Shown here in pieces: positions 17,093 to 26,354 of a stretch of 64,000 bases of DNA. The DNA comes from Streptomyces sp. NBC_01439 (GTDB lineage: Bacteria > Actinomycetota > Actinomycetes > Streptomycetales > Streptomycetaceae). The position numbers and the translations under genes are program-made. The notes beneath the pieces are model-generated. The model was not told the origin of the DNA. It searched no databases and saw nothing but the letters and a program-made list of their open reading frames with translations. Location of the stretch: contig NZ_CP109487.1 of NCBI RefSeq assembly GCF_036227605.1, positions 8,977,001-9,041,000 on the forward strand, given 5' to 3'. The first letter of the stretch is position 1. The number at the start of each line of letters is the position of its first letter.

Positions 17093-20000
17093 ATGCGTTT
17101 CGAGGTGCTGGGACCCCTGACCGTGCGAACCGACGAGGGGATCCCCGTCCCCGTGCCCGAGGCGAAGGTCCGGGCGCTGCTGGGCGCCTTGCTCGTGCGC
17201 TACGGGCGGCCCGTGCCCGCGGACCGGCTGATCGACGAACTGTGGGGCGAGGACCTGCCGGGCAACCCGGGGAACACCCTGCAGACCAAGGTCTCCCAGC
17301 TGCGGCGCATCCTGGCACGGGCCGAGGAGGGCGGCAGAACCCTGGTCGGGTTCGGTCCGGCGGGCTATGCGCTGCGGGTGGCCGACGAAGCGGTGGACGC
17401 CGGCCGGTTCGCCGAACTGACCGCGCTCGCCCGCAAGGAGGCCGGAGCGCGGGCGCGGACCGCGCTGCTGTCGGAGGCACTCGGGCTGTGGCGGGGTCCC
17501 GCATACGCGGACTTCCCGGACGCCGCCTTCGCGCGGACGGAGGCAGTCCGGCTGGAGGAGCGGCGGATCACCGCGCAGGAGGACCTCGCCGAGGCACGGT
17601 TGGAGTTGGGCGAACACGTCGTACTGGCCGATGAACTGGGCGCCCTGATCGCGGAGCATCCGCTCCGGCAGAGGCTGTACGCGGCCCGGATGCGGGCGCT
17701 CTACGGCGCGGGGCGGCAGAACGAGGCGCTCGCGGCCTACCGGGAGCTGACGGCACGGTTCGTGGAGGAGCTGGGCATTGACCCGGGCCCCGAACTCGGC
17801 GCGCTGTACGGGGCGATCCTGCGACAGGATCCGGAACTGACGGCCGGGCCGGTGCCGGTGCCGGAACCAGCGACGGCAACGGAGCCGGAGCCGGAGCCGG
17901 AGCCGGAGTCGATGCCGGTGCCCGCCGTGGGGGAGGCGCGGCCGTTCCCGCCCGGGACGAACCTCCCCACCCCGGTCAGCTCGCTCGTCGGGCGCGAGGA
18001 AGCCGTCGCCCGGGTGTGCGCGGCGGTCGGGGCCGGCCGCCTGGTGACGCTCACCGGGCCCGGTGGCGTCGGCAAGACCCGCCTCGCGCTCGCCGCCGCG
18101 GCCCGCCTCGCCGATGCCGGGCCCGGCCCGTGCCCCGACGGAGTCCGTTTCGTCGAACTCGCGGGCGCGCGGGGCGACGTGGCCTCGGTGATCGCGGCCG
18201 CCCTCGGGGTGCGCGAGGACGCCGACGGCGGCGCCGGCCCCGGTTCGGGGGGCGGGGCCGCAGCCCGGGACCGGTTGGCCGCGGCGCTCGGAACGCGACG
18301 GCTGCTCCTCGTACTCGACAACTGCGAACACGTCGTCGCATCCGTGGCCGCTCTGACCGGGCAGCTCTTGCAGCGGGCCCCCGGGCTGCGCGTCCTTGCC
18401 ACCAGTCAGGAGCCGCTCGCCCTCGCCGGCGAGACACTGGAGGCGGTGGCCCCGCTCGACGGGGCCGAGGCGATGGAGCTCTTCGCCGCCCGCGCCGCTG
18501 CCGGCACACCCGGCTTCACCCTGGGCCCGCACAACACCGAGGCCGTGGCCCTGGTGTGCCGCCGCCTCGACGGACTCCCGCTCGCCCTGGAACTCGCCGC
18601 CACCCGGGTCAGGGCGCTCGGCGTGCACGCGCTCGCCGAGCGGCTGCACGACCGGTTCCGGCTGCTCAACCAGGTGCGGCGGGACGCGCCGGCCCGGCAG
18701 CGCACCCTGCGGGCGATGATCGACTGGAGCTGGGACCTGCTGGCCCCGGCCGAGCAGGCGGTGTTGCGCCGACTGGCCGTGTTCTCGGGCGGGTTCACCC
18801 TGGAGTCGGCGGAGGCGGTGTGCGCCACCGGGGACACGGCTGCCGAAGACGTGCTGGACCTGGTTACACGCCTGGTGGATTGTTCACTGGTCGTCGCTCC
18901 CTACGGTGGTGGTGGCGATGCGGAGCCGCCGCGCTACCGGATGCTGGAGTCGGTGACCGCGTACGGCCTGGAACGGATCGAGGAGGCGGGCGAGGCCGCG
19001 GCCGCACGGCTACGGCACGCCGAGCACTTCGCCGACTTCGCCGAGCGGGCCGCGCCCCGTCTGCACGGTCCCGAACAGCGTGCTTGGCTGCGCCGTTTGG
19101 ACTCCGAGGGCCTCAACCTGCGTGCCGCGCTGGACGGGGCGGTCGCGGCGGGAGCGGCCGGTGCCGCACTGCGGCTGGTCAATGCGTCGGCCTGGTACTG
19201 GTGCCTGCGCGGCCGGATCGGCGAGGCGCGTACGGCGTTGGGGTCCGCACTTGCGTGCGCGTCCGCCGCGTCCGCCGAGTCCGAACAGGCCGGACCGGCC
19301 GTCACCGGTGCGCGGGCCCGGCTGGCCGCCTTCGCCGTGTTCGCCGGGGACGACAGCCTGCTCGGTGGCGACTTCGACGGCGCCGACCCGCGGGGCAGGT
19401 GGCTGCTGGAGTTCGCCCGCCTCGGCTTCGCGAACGGGCCCGCTGCCGATGCCGCTGCCGATGCGTGCGTTGCCGTCACCGCCGCGGACGACGGTGTCCT
19501 CGAAGGACTGCCGGCGGTGTTCCGGGACCTCGGCGACCGCTGGGGCGAGGCGGCCGCGCTCAGCGGCCTCGCCACCCGGGCCCTGTACCGCGGCGACCTC
19601 GTAGAGCTGCGCCGCAACGCCGAGGCCGGGGCGGGGCTGTTCGCGGAACTCGGCGACCAGTGGGGCCGGCTGCAGTCCTCGGAACAGTTGGGCGTCCTCG
19701 CCGAGATCAGCGGCGACTACGCGCAGGCCGCCCGGCTCCACGAGGACGGCGTACGGAGCGCGCGGGAACTGGAGCTCTTCACCCAGGTCTCCTTCCGCCT
19801 GGCCCAGCAAGGCCGCATCGCCTTGTTGACGGGGGACACCGCGCGGGCCGCGGACCTCCACGAGCAGGCCCGGCGGCTGGCCGACGAGCAGTCGCACCGG
19901 CCGGCCCAGCAGTTCGCGGAGATCGGCCTGGCCCTCGGTGCCCGCCGGGACGGCGACCTGGACGCCGCCGAGGCCCGGCTGCTGCCGTGGCTCGACTGGA

Positions 20001-20425
20001 GCCGCAGGCTCGGCGTGGACATCAGCGTCGCACTGATCCTGGCGCAGCTGGGGTACGTGGCCGAATTGCGCGGTGACGCCCCGCTCGCGCGAACCCTGCA
20101 CCGGGACGGCCTCGCAGCGGCCCGCCGGTCGGGTGATCCGCGCGCCCTCGCCCTGGCGTTCGAAGGGCTGGCGGGCGCCGGGTCGGTGGCCGACGTCTCG
20201 GGTGACCGGGCCGCCGGGGCGGTGGAGCTCCTCGGTACGGCCGCCGCACTGCGGGAGTCCCTCGGTACCCCGCTGCCGCCGGCGGAACGGCACGACGTGG
20301 ACCGGGCGACGGCCCGACTTCGCGCGCGGCTGGGCGAGGAGGCCTTCGCCACCGCGTTCGCGCGCGGCCGCGCCCTGTCGCCGCAGGAGCAGGCCGCCGC
20401 CCTGCTCGAGTGCGCCGGGCCGTGA
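17093..20425 (+). CDS. AfsR/SARP-type regulator: winged helix-BTAD, NB-ARC ATPase, TPR
   Basis: The 1110-residue product has an OmpR-type winged helix and BTAD domain at residues 1-245 (RFEVLGPLTVRTDEG, WGEDLPGNPGNTLQTKVSQL). A Glu/Pro-rich linker lies near 260-285. The NB-ARC STAND ATPase spans about 300-570, with P-loop GPGGVGKTRLAL at about 321 and the Walker B-like run LLLVLDNCEHV. The C-terminal half is helical TPR-like repeats to about 1090. This is the architecture of AfsR and large SARP regulators, which activate secondary-metabolite or developmental genes. No biosynthetic cluster adjoins. An 11-bp-periodic heptamer array precedes it, so autoregulation is plausible. Confidence 0.9.
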   Translation: MRFEVLGPLTVRTDEGIPVPVPEAKVRALLGALLVRYGRPVPADRLIDELWGEDLPGNPGNTLQTKVSQLRRILARAEEGGRTLVGFGPAGYALRVADEAVDAGRFAELTALARKEAGARARTALLSEALGLWRGPAYADFPDAAFARTEAVRLEERRITAQEDLAEARLELGEHVVLADELGALIAEHPLRQRLYAARMRALYGAGRQNEALAAYRELTARFVEELGIDPGPELGALYGAILRQDPELTAGPVPVPEPATATEPEPEPEPESMPVPAVGEARPFPPGTNLPTPVSSLVGREEAVARVCAAVGAGRLVTLTGPGGVGKTRLALAAAARLADAGPGPCPDGVRFVELAGARGDVASVIAAALGVREDADGGAGPGSGGGAAARDRLAAALGTRRLLLVLDNCEHVVASVAALTGQLLQRAPGLRVLATSQEPLALAGETLEAVAPLDGAEAMELFAARAAAGTPGFTLGPHNTEAVALVCRRLDGLPLALELAATRVRALGVHALAERLHDRFRLLNQVRRDAPARQRTLRAMIDWSWDLLAPAEQAVLRRLAVFSGGFTLESAEAVCATGDTAAEDVLDLVTRLVDCSLVVAPYGGGGDAEPPRYRMLESVTAYGLERIEEAGEAAAARLRHAEHFADFAERAAPRLHGPEQRAWLRRLDSEGLNLRAALDGAVAAGAAGAALRLVNASAWYWCLRGRIGEARTALGSALACASAASAESEQAGPAVTGARARLAAFAVFAGDDSLLGGDFDGADPRGRWLLEFARLGFANGPAADAAADACVAVTAADDGVLEGLPAVFRDLGDRWGEAAALSGLATRALYRGDLVELRRNAEAGAGLFAELGDQWGRLQSSEQLGVLAEISGDYAQAARLHEDGVRSARELELFTQVSFRLAQQGRIALLTGDTARAADLHEQARRLADEQSHRPAQQFAEIGLALGARRDGDLDAAEARLLPWLDWSRRLGVDISVALILAQLGYVAELRGDAPLARTLHRDGLAAARRSGDPRALALAFEGLAGAGSVADVSGDRAAGAVELLGTAAALRESLGTPLPPAERHDVDRATARLRARLGEEAFATAFARGRALSPQEQAAALLECAGP

Positions 20426-20430
20426 CCGCG

Positions 20431-20979
20431 TCAGAGTTCGGCGGTCCAGACTCCCGCGGGGTGGTCGTCGGGCCGCAGCCACAGCCGGGGCTGAGACTCC
20501 CGGTGGTCCTCGCCGGCCTGCTCATGCCAGTGGAAGCGCCCCTCCGCATCGGGCCACGTGACCTGGAGGAAGGGGAGCGGGGGCCGCCGGTAGAACCCGA
20601 TGGCCCGGCCGAAGAAGGTCCGGAACCAGCGCATGTCGACGCTCCGGAGTCGTACCGGCCCACCGTCCCACACGCCCCCGTGCTCCTGCCCGTCCGCCGG
20701 TACGGCGGGGGTGGCGGCCAGATCGCCGAGCGCGTTGAGCACGCGGTGCATCTCGTGGACATCACGTCCGAACGTGCACAGTTCGGGGGCGCCGTACGTG
20801 TGGGCGAGGCCGATCGTGTAGGCGAACCCGGGCCCGATCTCGTCCTCGGGGACCATGACCACGTGCCAGCCGTGCCGTCGCACGTCGCCGACGATGCGAC
20901 CGTGTATCTGGTCCGCCTCGGCGCGGTCGCCGTAGTCGTGGCAGAGGACGCAGCGGCATTCGAAAGGATCACGGTGCAT
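20431..20979 (-). CDS. DUF4262 domain protein
   Basis: The 182-residue product matches DUF4262: CVLCHDYGDRAEADQIHGRI, GWHVVMVPEDEIGPGFAYTI and GLAHTYGAPELCTFGRD. A cysteine/histidine cluster lies at the N-terminus (C9, C12, H14). A C-terminal segment carries RWFRTFFGRAIGFYRRPPLP. The domain often occurs in small actinobacterial proteins of unknown function. It is convergent with the AfsR-type gene with only a few bases between stops. No regulator or partner is evident. Confidence 0.82.
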   Translation of the reverse strand: MHRDPFECRCVLCHDYGDRAEADQIHGRIVGDVRRHGWHVVMVPEDEIGPGFAYTIGLAHTYGAPELCTFGRDVHEMHRVLNALGDLAATPAVPADGQEHGGVWDGGPVRLRSVDMRWFRTFFGRAIGFYRRPPLPFLQVTWPDAEGRFHWHEQAGEDHRESQPRLWLRPDDHPAGVWTAEL

Positions 20980-21179
20980 GCGGCGAGGCTACGGGGCCCG
21001 CGGGGCGTGCGACGCGGCGGGCCGCCGGCTCGGCATTTTCGGCCATTTCTGCGCAGCAGACTGACATGCTCCTGACAGTTCAGGGCGGCTGTGGGACTCT
21101 CCGGGCACGCACTCCGCACACTCTGTGAGGCCCCACGCCTCGCCCACCCCCACCAGTACGTGGCATGGAGGAGCGAACC

Positions 21180-21710
21180 ATGAGGCACATCACGCACGGC
21201 ACCCGCATCTCACGCTTCGCCGGTATCGCAACGCTGGTCGTCGCGGCCGCGTTCACCGGCACCGGTACCGCCCTCGCGCACGGCACCGGCCCCTCCGCCG
21301 TCGACCAGAAGGTCGACGGGGTGATGGTGGTCGCCGGCAACAGCTGTAGCTGGACCAATGCGAGCACCAGCGCAGTTCCCCCGAACGCCCTCACCGTCGA
21401 CCGTACGACGATCAACACCCCGGGTGGCAACCTGGCCTGTGGCGGCGGCATCGCCGCCACGCTCAACAACAACCCCGCCTTCACCTTCGACGACGCCGCC
21501 GGCACGGCACGGACCGACCTGATCGACATCACCGGCAAGCAGAGCTTCATCTCCTGCCGCTACAAGGCGACGGCCATCGTGTGGGACCGCGACGCGACGA
21601 GCCGGAAGTACGTCAACCGGGCCTTCACCGCCACCAAGACCTCGGGCAGCTTCCTGTGTCCGGGATCGGTCACCACCCCGGCCGGGGACGCCTCCATGCT
21701 GTTCCACTGA
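21180..21710 (+). CDS. Secreted hypothetical protein
   Basis: This 176-residue protein has a Sec signal peptide (residues 1-33; hydrophobic FAGIATLVVAAAFTGTGTALA, then a likely AXA cleavage). The mature part has four cysteines (GNSCSW, NLACGG, FISCRY, SFLCPG), probably two disulfides, and many Thr, Asn and Ser residues suggesting a beta-rich extracellular fold. The ATG at 21180 has GGAGG 9 bases upstream. I do not recognise a family. The immunity-like gene follows 86 bp downstream but nothing links the two functionally. Confidence 0.75.
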   Translation: MRHITHGTRISRFAGIATLVVAAAFTGTGTALAHGTGPSAVDQKVDGVMVVAGNSCSWTNASTSAVPPNALTVDRTTINTPGGNLACGGGIAATLNNNPAFTFDDAAGTARTDLIDITGKQSFISCRYKATAIVWDRDATSRKYVNRAFTATKTSGSFLCPGSVTTPAGDASMLFH

Positions 21711-21796
21711 ACCGCAGTCCGGCTCCAGGTCGGACCGGGCCGGGCGGACGCGTACCGTCCGCCCGGCCCGCTCGCTCGATCCACGAGGATGGGCAC

Positions 21797-22195
21797 ATGA
21801 CCCGTCTCCTCCACCTGGACCGCACCCTCGACGAGCTCGACGGACCTCCATGGCCCCCGCCCCCCTCGCCCACCACCAACCTGGTCACCAAGGTGTACGC
21901 CCTGCGCCGCAAACGCCTCGGTGACCTGACCCCGGCCGACCTGCGCGCGCTGATCACCCAAGAGGTGGGCCTGCCTTACGTATTGCCCCTCGCGGTGCGC
22001 CTGCTCCTCAACGACCCTTTGCTGGACGCGTACTTCTATCCGGGAGACCTGCTGCTCGCCGCCTTCGGCCGACCCGAACCGGCCTGGGCGCTCTTCCCGG
22101 ACCTGCGGGAGCAGCTGGTGGCCGTCGTCGCGGATCTGCCGGAGGAGGAACTGGCTCGGCTCAGGGCCTACGGGCTGGCCGGGCAGTGGGGCTGA
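21797..22195 (+). CDS. Contact-dependent growth inhibition immunity-like protein (CdiI_2 type)
   Basis: The 132-residue product fits the CdiI-type immunity family seen across actinobacteria. It has LTPADLRALITQEVGLPYVL, PLAVRLLLNDPLLDAYFYPG and an acidic helical tail. These proteins are thought to neutralise a matching polymorphic toxin domain. No toxin, RHS or CdiA-like gene lies in the window, so it would be an orphan immunity gene. The ATG at 21797 begins the conserved region, with a GAGGAT-like site about 8 bases upstream. Confidence 0.65.
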   Translation: MTRLLHLDRTLDELDGPPWPPPPSPTTNLVTKVYALRRKRLGDLTPADLRALITQEVGLPYVLPLAVRLLLNDPLLDAYFYPGDLLLAAFGRPEPAWALFPDLREQLVAVVADLPEEELARLRAYGLAGQWG

Positions 22196-22205
22196 GCGGC
22201 CGGTT

Positions 22206-23195
22206 TCAGGGCTGCTCGACGTGCGCCCCTGCCAGGGAGTTCAGCAGGGCCGCGCCCCGCTCGGCGTCGTCCACGCTGACCGCGAAGTCCTTGCCCTTGG
22301 CCCGGATCACCAGGCACGCACCGCTCCGCAGCATCACCGTCGTGCCCAGCCCGCTGAGCCGGTAGCCCCAGCCGCCGACCTGGGCCGGTGACCGGTTCTC
22401 GGCCCGCGCCCACTCGATGTCCGCCGCCTTCCAGCGCCGCACCGGCCACCCGAGGGGCCCGAAGGCCACGTCCATACCGCGCTCCGTGACCCGTACGCGT
22501 ACCGAGGAGAAGGCCAGCAGTGATATCGAGGCGAACAGGAACGGCGTCATCAGCAGCCACCTCGGCTCCGACGGATCGCCGAGCCCGATGAGCAGGGTGG
22601 CCAGTGCGCCGACCCCGGTGACGGCCGAGAGCAGGTACAGCCACGGGTTCTCCGTGGAGGCGAGCCATACGCGGCGCTCACCTGCTGGGATGACCATCCG
22701 GGGGCCCTGCCCCCGGGAGGCGGTGGACGCGCGGCGACCGTTCACCAGTACTCCCACCAGCCCGGCCGCGCCCGCCACGACGACCGTGACCACGGCACCG
22801 CCGGTGACCGGGTCCGCGTCGTGCCAGTCCGCGTGGGAGAGGTTCGCCCGCACGATCGAGACCTGCTCACCGGCCAGCAGCACCCCGCACGACACCAGAA
22901 CCGTCCCGCGCCAGCGGCGGGCCGCCCGCCAGAACACCGCACTCGTGACGACCACGATCCAGATCGCGACCGGCACCAGCACGACCGCCCAGAGCCGATG
23001 CGCACCATCCGGCTCCCCGGAAGCGTTCCAGTGCGTCGCCAGCAGGTCCTCGAACCCCCTGCGTGCCGCCAGCGGCAGCCCCACGAGCAGTGCGAGGATC
23101 CCGGCCGCCCAGGCCGCCATCCCCCATACGGGCCCGCTCCCAGGCCCCGCTAAGCCGCCCGGCCCACGCTCTCCACGGTCCTTGCTGCCGCTCAC
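22206..23195 (-). CDS. DUF1648 membrane protein with C-terminal PH-like region
   Basis: This 329-residue membrane protein has about six hydrophobic segments (near residues 25-45, 68-88, 100-115, 128-148, 185-205 and 215-230). The extracytoplasmic segment LATHWNASGEPDGAHRLWAV is the DUF1648 signature. The C-terminal 80 residues are a soluble beta-rich domain beginning RVTERGMDVAFGPLGWPVRR. Its GTG start at 23195 overlaps the stop of the GntR gene by 4 bp, so they are translationally coupled. GntR-YtrA/DUF1648 pairs are common in Firmicutes and actinobacteria. Confidence 0.82.
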   Translation of the reverse strand: MSGSKDRGERGPGGLAGPGSGPVWGMAAWAAGILALLVGLPLAARRGFEDLLATHWNASGEPDGAHRLWAVVLVPVAIWIVVVTSAVFWRAARRWRGTVLVSCGVLLAGEQVSIVRANLSHADWHDADPVTGGAVVTVVVAGAAGLVGVLVNGRRASTASRGQGPRMVIPAGERRVWLASTENPWLYLLSAVTGVGALATLLIGLGDPSEPRWLLMTPFLFASISLLAFSSVRVRVTERGMDVAFGPLGWPVRRWKAADIEWARAENRSPAQVGGWGYRLSGLGTTVMLRSGACLVIRAKGKDFAVSVDDAERGAALLNSLAGAHVEQP

Positions 23196-23539
23196 TGCGC
23201 CTCCTTGATCATCTCTATGAGATCGGCCCTGCCGTATCCCAGGCGCGCCCCGTCGGCCACCAGTTCCCGCACCCGCTCCAGCAACGCCGACCGCCCGTCC
23301 GCCCCACGGGCCACGGTCACCCCGCGGCCGCGCCGGAACTCCAGCAGCCCCTCGTCACGCAGCGCGCGCAGCCCCCGCAGCACGGTGTTGGCGTTGACGC
23401 CCAGCGCCAGTGACAACTCCCGCGCCGACGGCAACCGGTCACCTGGCCCGCATTCCCCCTCGGCGATCGCACGCCGAACGGCCCCGGCCACCTGCTCGTG
23501 CAGGGGACGGTCGTCCGCGATGTTCAGCCTCAGCAACAT
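23192..23539 (-). CDS. GntR-family regulator, YtrA subfamily
   Basis: The 115-residue product has a GntR winged helix (residues 5-75: LHEQVAGAVRRAIAEGECGP, then GDRLPSARELSLALGVNANT). Only a short C-terminal dimerisation helix follows, typical of the YtrA subfamily. The ATG at 23539 has no recognisable ribosome site and sits at the edge of a symmetric DNA stretch, so the transcript may be leaderless and self-repressed. The longer open frame upstream is unlikely to be translated. It is coupled to the DUF1648 gene. Confidence 0.88.
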   Translation of the reverse strand: MLLRLNIADDRPLHEQVAGAVRRAIAEGECGPGDRLPSARELSLALGVNANTVLRGLRALRDEGLLEFRRGRGVTVARGADGRSALLERVRELVADGARLGYGRADLIEMIKEAQ

Positions 23540-23571
23540 GGTACCAATGAAGCTAGCACCATTCACTTCAT
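23540..23571. promoter_or_regulatory. Candidate GntR operator and leaderless promoter
   Basis: Directly upstream of the GntR start are GGTACC (23540-23545) and the inverted arms ATGAAG (23547-23552) and CTTCAT (23566-23571), separated by 13 bp. The symmetry and position fit an autoregulatory site. Confidence 0.4.
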
Positions 23572-23672
23572 CAGTCACCCGTCGTGATCCGGACGGGCCC
23601 GGTGACCTCCGCGACCGCCAAGAGCGCGGTCCGACGGTCGAACCGGACGGCGGGGGCCCTCGTGTGAGGGTC

Positions 23673-24251
23673 ATGAACACGCCTTCTGCCGGCCTCCGTG
23701 CGAGAGCCTCCGAGTACGCACTCCTGCCGCTGCGCCTCTTCCTCGGCGTCACCTTCGTCTACGCCGGTCTGGACAAGCTGACCGATCCGGCGTTCCTGTC
23801 CGCCACCGGCGACGGCTCGATCGGTCAGCAGATGGAAGCGGTGCGGGACGCCGCGGGCATTCCCGCGCTGATCGACCTTTCCCTGACCAGGCCGGTCGCC
23901 TTCGGCATTGCGATCGCCGCCGGCGAGCTGGCCGTCGGACTGGGGGCCCTGGTGGGCCTGCTGACCCGGATCGCGGCTCTCGGAGGTGCGCTGATCTCAC
24001 TCAGCCTGTGGCTGACCATGAGCTGGTCGACCACCCCGTACTACTTCGGCGCGGACGTGATCTACCTGCTGGCCTGGACTCCGCTGATCCTCGCCGGCGC
24101 GCCGGTCCTGTCCCTCGATGCGCTGCTCCACCGGCGGCGCGGTGCTGCCGCCGGGGTGCGTGCCGACTCCGACCCGACCGTGACGCCCGTGGGATCCCGC
24201 GCGGGTGCCCGGCGGGCCCGGGGTCGGGCCCGGGCTCGGGTGAGTCCGTGA
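23673..24251 (+). CDS. DoxX-family membrane protein
   Basis: The 192-residue product has four transmembrane helices: LLPLRLFLGVTFVYAGLDKL, then segments near residues 65-88, 92-112 and 122-140. The first helix with its conserved Arg and the G-x-D-K-L end are DoxX features. The C-terminal 45 residues are Arg-rich and cytoplasmic. Family members act in membrane redox complexes, but no enzyme partner adjoins. The ATG at 23673 has GAGGG upstream; a GTG three codons earlier is possible. It is divergent from the GntR operon. Confidence 0.85.
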   Translation: MNTPSAGLRARASEYALLPLRLFLGVTFVYAGLDKLTDPAFLSATGDGSIGQQMEAVRDAAGIPALIDLSLTRPVAFGIAIAAGELAVGLGALVGLLTRIAALGGALISLSLWLTMSWSTTPYYFGADVIYLLAWTPLILAGAPVLSLDALLHRRRGAAAGVRADSDPTVTPVGSRAGARRARGRARARVSP

Positions 24252-24289
24252 TCCGCTCGAGCGCATGGACCGCCTCCGTCCGAACATGA

Positions 24290-24328
24290 CGGAGCCCCCG
24301 CTCCAACGGTCCAGGAGAGGGGGCTCCG
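24290..24328. terminator. Bidirectional terminator hairpin
   Basis: CGGAGCCCCC (24290-24299) pairs with GGGGGCTCCG (24319-24328). CTCC and GGAG extend the stem inside after one mismatch. It separates the convergent DoxX and Ser-rich genes. Confidence 0.8.
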
Positions 24329-24344
24329 CTCGATCAGGAACAGC

Positions 24345-24878
24345 TCACAGGGCGCTCTTCGACGCGCTGTCGACGACGCATTCCTTGTACTCGCTGCCGT
24401 CGCCCTTGCCCGTGTACGCCGTGGTCGCCTCGGCCTGCTTCGACGCGCCCGCCTTGACCGTGAGCGCGGTGACCTTGGCCTGGGCGGGGGTCGCCGCCGA
24501 GGTGGCGCCCCCGCGGAACTTCATGGTGATGTTGTACGTGTAGTCCACCGAGCCGCTGTTGGTGACGGTGATCTTGGCGACGAGGTTCTTGCCCGACGCG
24601 TCCATCGTGCACGCGTCGATCTTGATGTCGCGCTCGGCCTTGTTCTTGCCGGACCCGCCGGTGGCCGAGGAGCTGCCCGAGCTGGTGCTGCCGCTCGTGC
24701 TGTCACTGCCGTTGCTGCCACTGCTGGTGCCACCGCTGGAGCTGCTGGAACCGCTGGAGCCCGAGCCGGAACTGTGGCTGCTGCCCCCGCAGCTACCGCC
24801 GTGGGAGCCACGGGCTCCGGTGAGTGCGAAGATTGCGATACCGAATACGGCTACCGCGCGGACATGGCGAAGCTTCAC
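24345..24878 (-). CDS. Exported Ser/Gly-rich hypothetical protein
   Basis: The 177-residue product has a signal segment at residues 1-22 (VRAVAVFGIAIFALTGARG). A long linker of almost pure Ser, Gly and Thr covers residues 24-75. A beta-sandwich-like C-terminal domain (residues 80-177) has IKIDACTMDASGKNLVAKIT and an FxLYD-like pattern. Two cysteines (DACTM and KECVV) may pair. The GTG at 24878 follows GGGG. The linker suggests a surface-tethered domain held away from the membrane. No family name can be given with confidence. Confidence 0.75.
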   Translation of the reverse strand: MKLRHVRAVAVFGIAIFALTGARGSHGGSCGGSSHSSGSGSSGSSSSSGGTSSGSNGSDSTSGSTSSGSSSATGGSGKNKAERDIKIDACTMDASGKNLVAKITVTNSGSVDYTYNITMKFRGGATSAATPAQAKVTALTVKAGASKQAEATTAYTGKGDGSEYKECVVDSASKSAL

Positions 24879-25277
24879 GTCAACCCCGTTGAAATATCAG
24901 TGTGCGAGAGCCCGACTTGATGGGCGCATGACACCCTAGCAGTGGATGGGCGGCCTCTATCCATCCTTCTGTCGCGTGTCGACCGCACGGCGCCGGGCGG
25001 TCCGTCAGACGAGCCCGGGCTGCGGCTACTCGGATGTGACCCGGCTCCGGCGCTTGATCGACCGCGCCGCAACAGGGCCGTACGGCGGTGTCGTTGACGC
25101 TCGCTACGTCGGGCGGGCAGGGAGCCTTCTCCGAAGTCACCCGGACGGTCCACCCCTTGGTGTCCCGGGGTGAATGCTGTGCATCAGACCCGTTGCAGTC
25201 GTACAGGTCGTAGGTGTTGCTGCGGCAGGACTCGCTGTCGGGCAGTCATCGGCACGCCCACCGCCGTCCCGAGCGGG
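24879..25277. other. Non-coding stretch, nothing recognised
   Basis: About 400 bp between two minus-strand genes. Short open frames exist on both strands but none has coding character or a plausible start with a ribosome site. I see no hairpin, repeat or RNA motif beyond the promoter region of the Ser-rich gene. Confidence 0.6.
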
Positions 25278-26081
25278 TCAGGCCGGGCCGTCCTGCGGTG
25301 TCACCACGGTGAAGAGCGCCCCCTCGGGATCGGCGAGGACGATCGACCGGCTCACGTGGGACGTCTGTACGGGGGATGCGGTTCTGCCGCCCAGCCGGAG
25401 CGCGGCCTCGACCACCGTCTCCAGGTCGGGCACGCGGAAGTGGACGTGCCATCGGGGACGGACCTCGGGGTCCGGTGCCTCTTCGAGTGCGCCGCCGCTG
25501 ATGCGGGCCACGGTGTCGTGGCCGTGGCGCAGTACGACGTGGGCGTGCTCGTAGGAGACCGCGCAGCAGCCGGGACGCGAACCGGCCCAGTCGAGGACCT
25601 CCCCGTAGAAGATGGCGGCCGCGAAAGCGTCCCGCGTCCGCAGTTCCAGCCAGGCGGGTGCACTTCCACGGCCGACCGACCAGTCGGGTACGACCTCGCC
25701 CTGCCAGAAGCCGAAAACGGCCCCGGCGGGATCCGCCGCCAGGGCGATGCGGCCGGTGCCGAAGGCCACGGGGCCGACCGCCATGGTGGCGCCGCGTTCG
25801 AGGATCCGGGCGGCGGTCACGTCGGCGTCCTCGACGGCGAAGTACGGCGTCCACAGCACCGGCGCGCCGGCGCGCCCGGCGAGTGCGCCGATGCCCGCCA
25901 CGGGTGCTCCGTCGCGGAAGGCGACCATGATGCCACCGCCGAGGTGGGTGGGGCGGAAGTCCCAGCCGAGCACCCCGGCGTAGAACCGCTGTGTGGATTC
26001 GAGATCCCGGGCCAGCAGGCTGACCCAGCACGGGGAACCGAAGATCTCGTGGCTCGAAGTCGACACAGCTGTCAGCCTCAT
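25278..26081 (-). CDS. Two-domain VOC (glyoxalase-like) protein
   Basis: The 267-residue product carries two vicinal-oxygen-chelate domains, residues about 12-130 (PCWVSLLARDLESTQRFYAG) and 140-265 (PAWLELRTRDAFAAAIFYGE). Each ends in the usual DPxGA segment (ADPAGAVFGFWQ, ADPEGALFTVV). Such tandem VOC proteins include lyases, dioxygenases and drug-binding proteins. Context gives no clue: neighbours are stress and exported proteins. The ATG at 26081 has a poor ribosome site; a GTG at 26066 is an alternative. Confidence 0.82.
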   Translation of the reverse strand: MRLTAVSTSSHEIFGSPCWVSLLARDLESTQRFYAGVLGWDFRPTHLGGGIMVAFRDGAPVAGIGALAGRAGAPVLWTPYFAVEDADVTAARILERGATMAVGPVAFGTGRIALAADPAGAVFGFWQGEVVPDWSVGRGSAPAWLELRTRDAFAAAIFYGEVLDWAGSRPGCCAVSYEHAHVVLRHGHDTVARISGGALEEAPDPEVRPRWHVHFRVPDLETVVEAALRLGGRTASPVQTSHVSRSIVLADPEGALFTVVTPQDGPA

Positions 26082-26354
26082 CTGCCGTTGACGGGGGACG
26101 GGACCCTTCCACCGTAGACCGGGCGGGGGCGCTGGGCCGCGAGGCGCGGTTCGAACCGGGCGATGTCCCTCTCGGGCACGCGGCGGGCCCCGGCCCGGAA
26201 CTCCCCGCGCCGGTGTTTGGCCGACGACAGGGCGGGCAGCCGCGTCAACACGTAGGGCCCCACGACGGCGGTCCGGCGTGTCGTGTGCGGTCCGTGACCG
26301 GTCGGTCCGGAACGCGGCGCGGCGGGTCAACCCCACCGGGAGGAGTTGTTTCGC

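Noticed and set aside
24880..25140. Minus-strand 86-residue open frame
   Set aside because: No ribosome site, no recognisable motif, and composition unlike the neighbouring genes.
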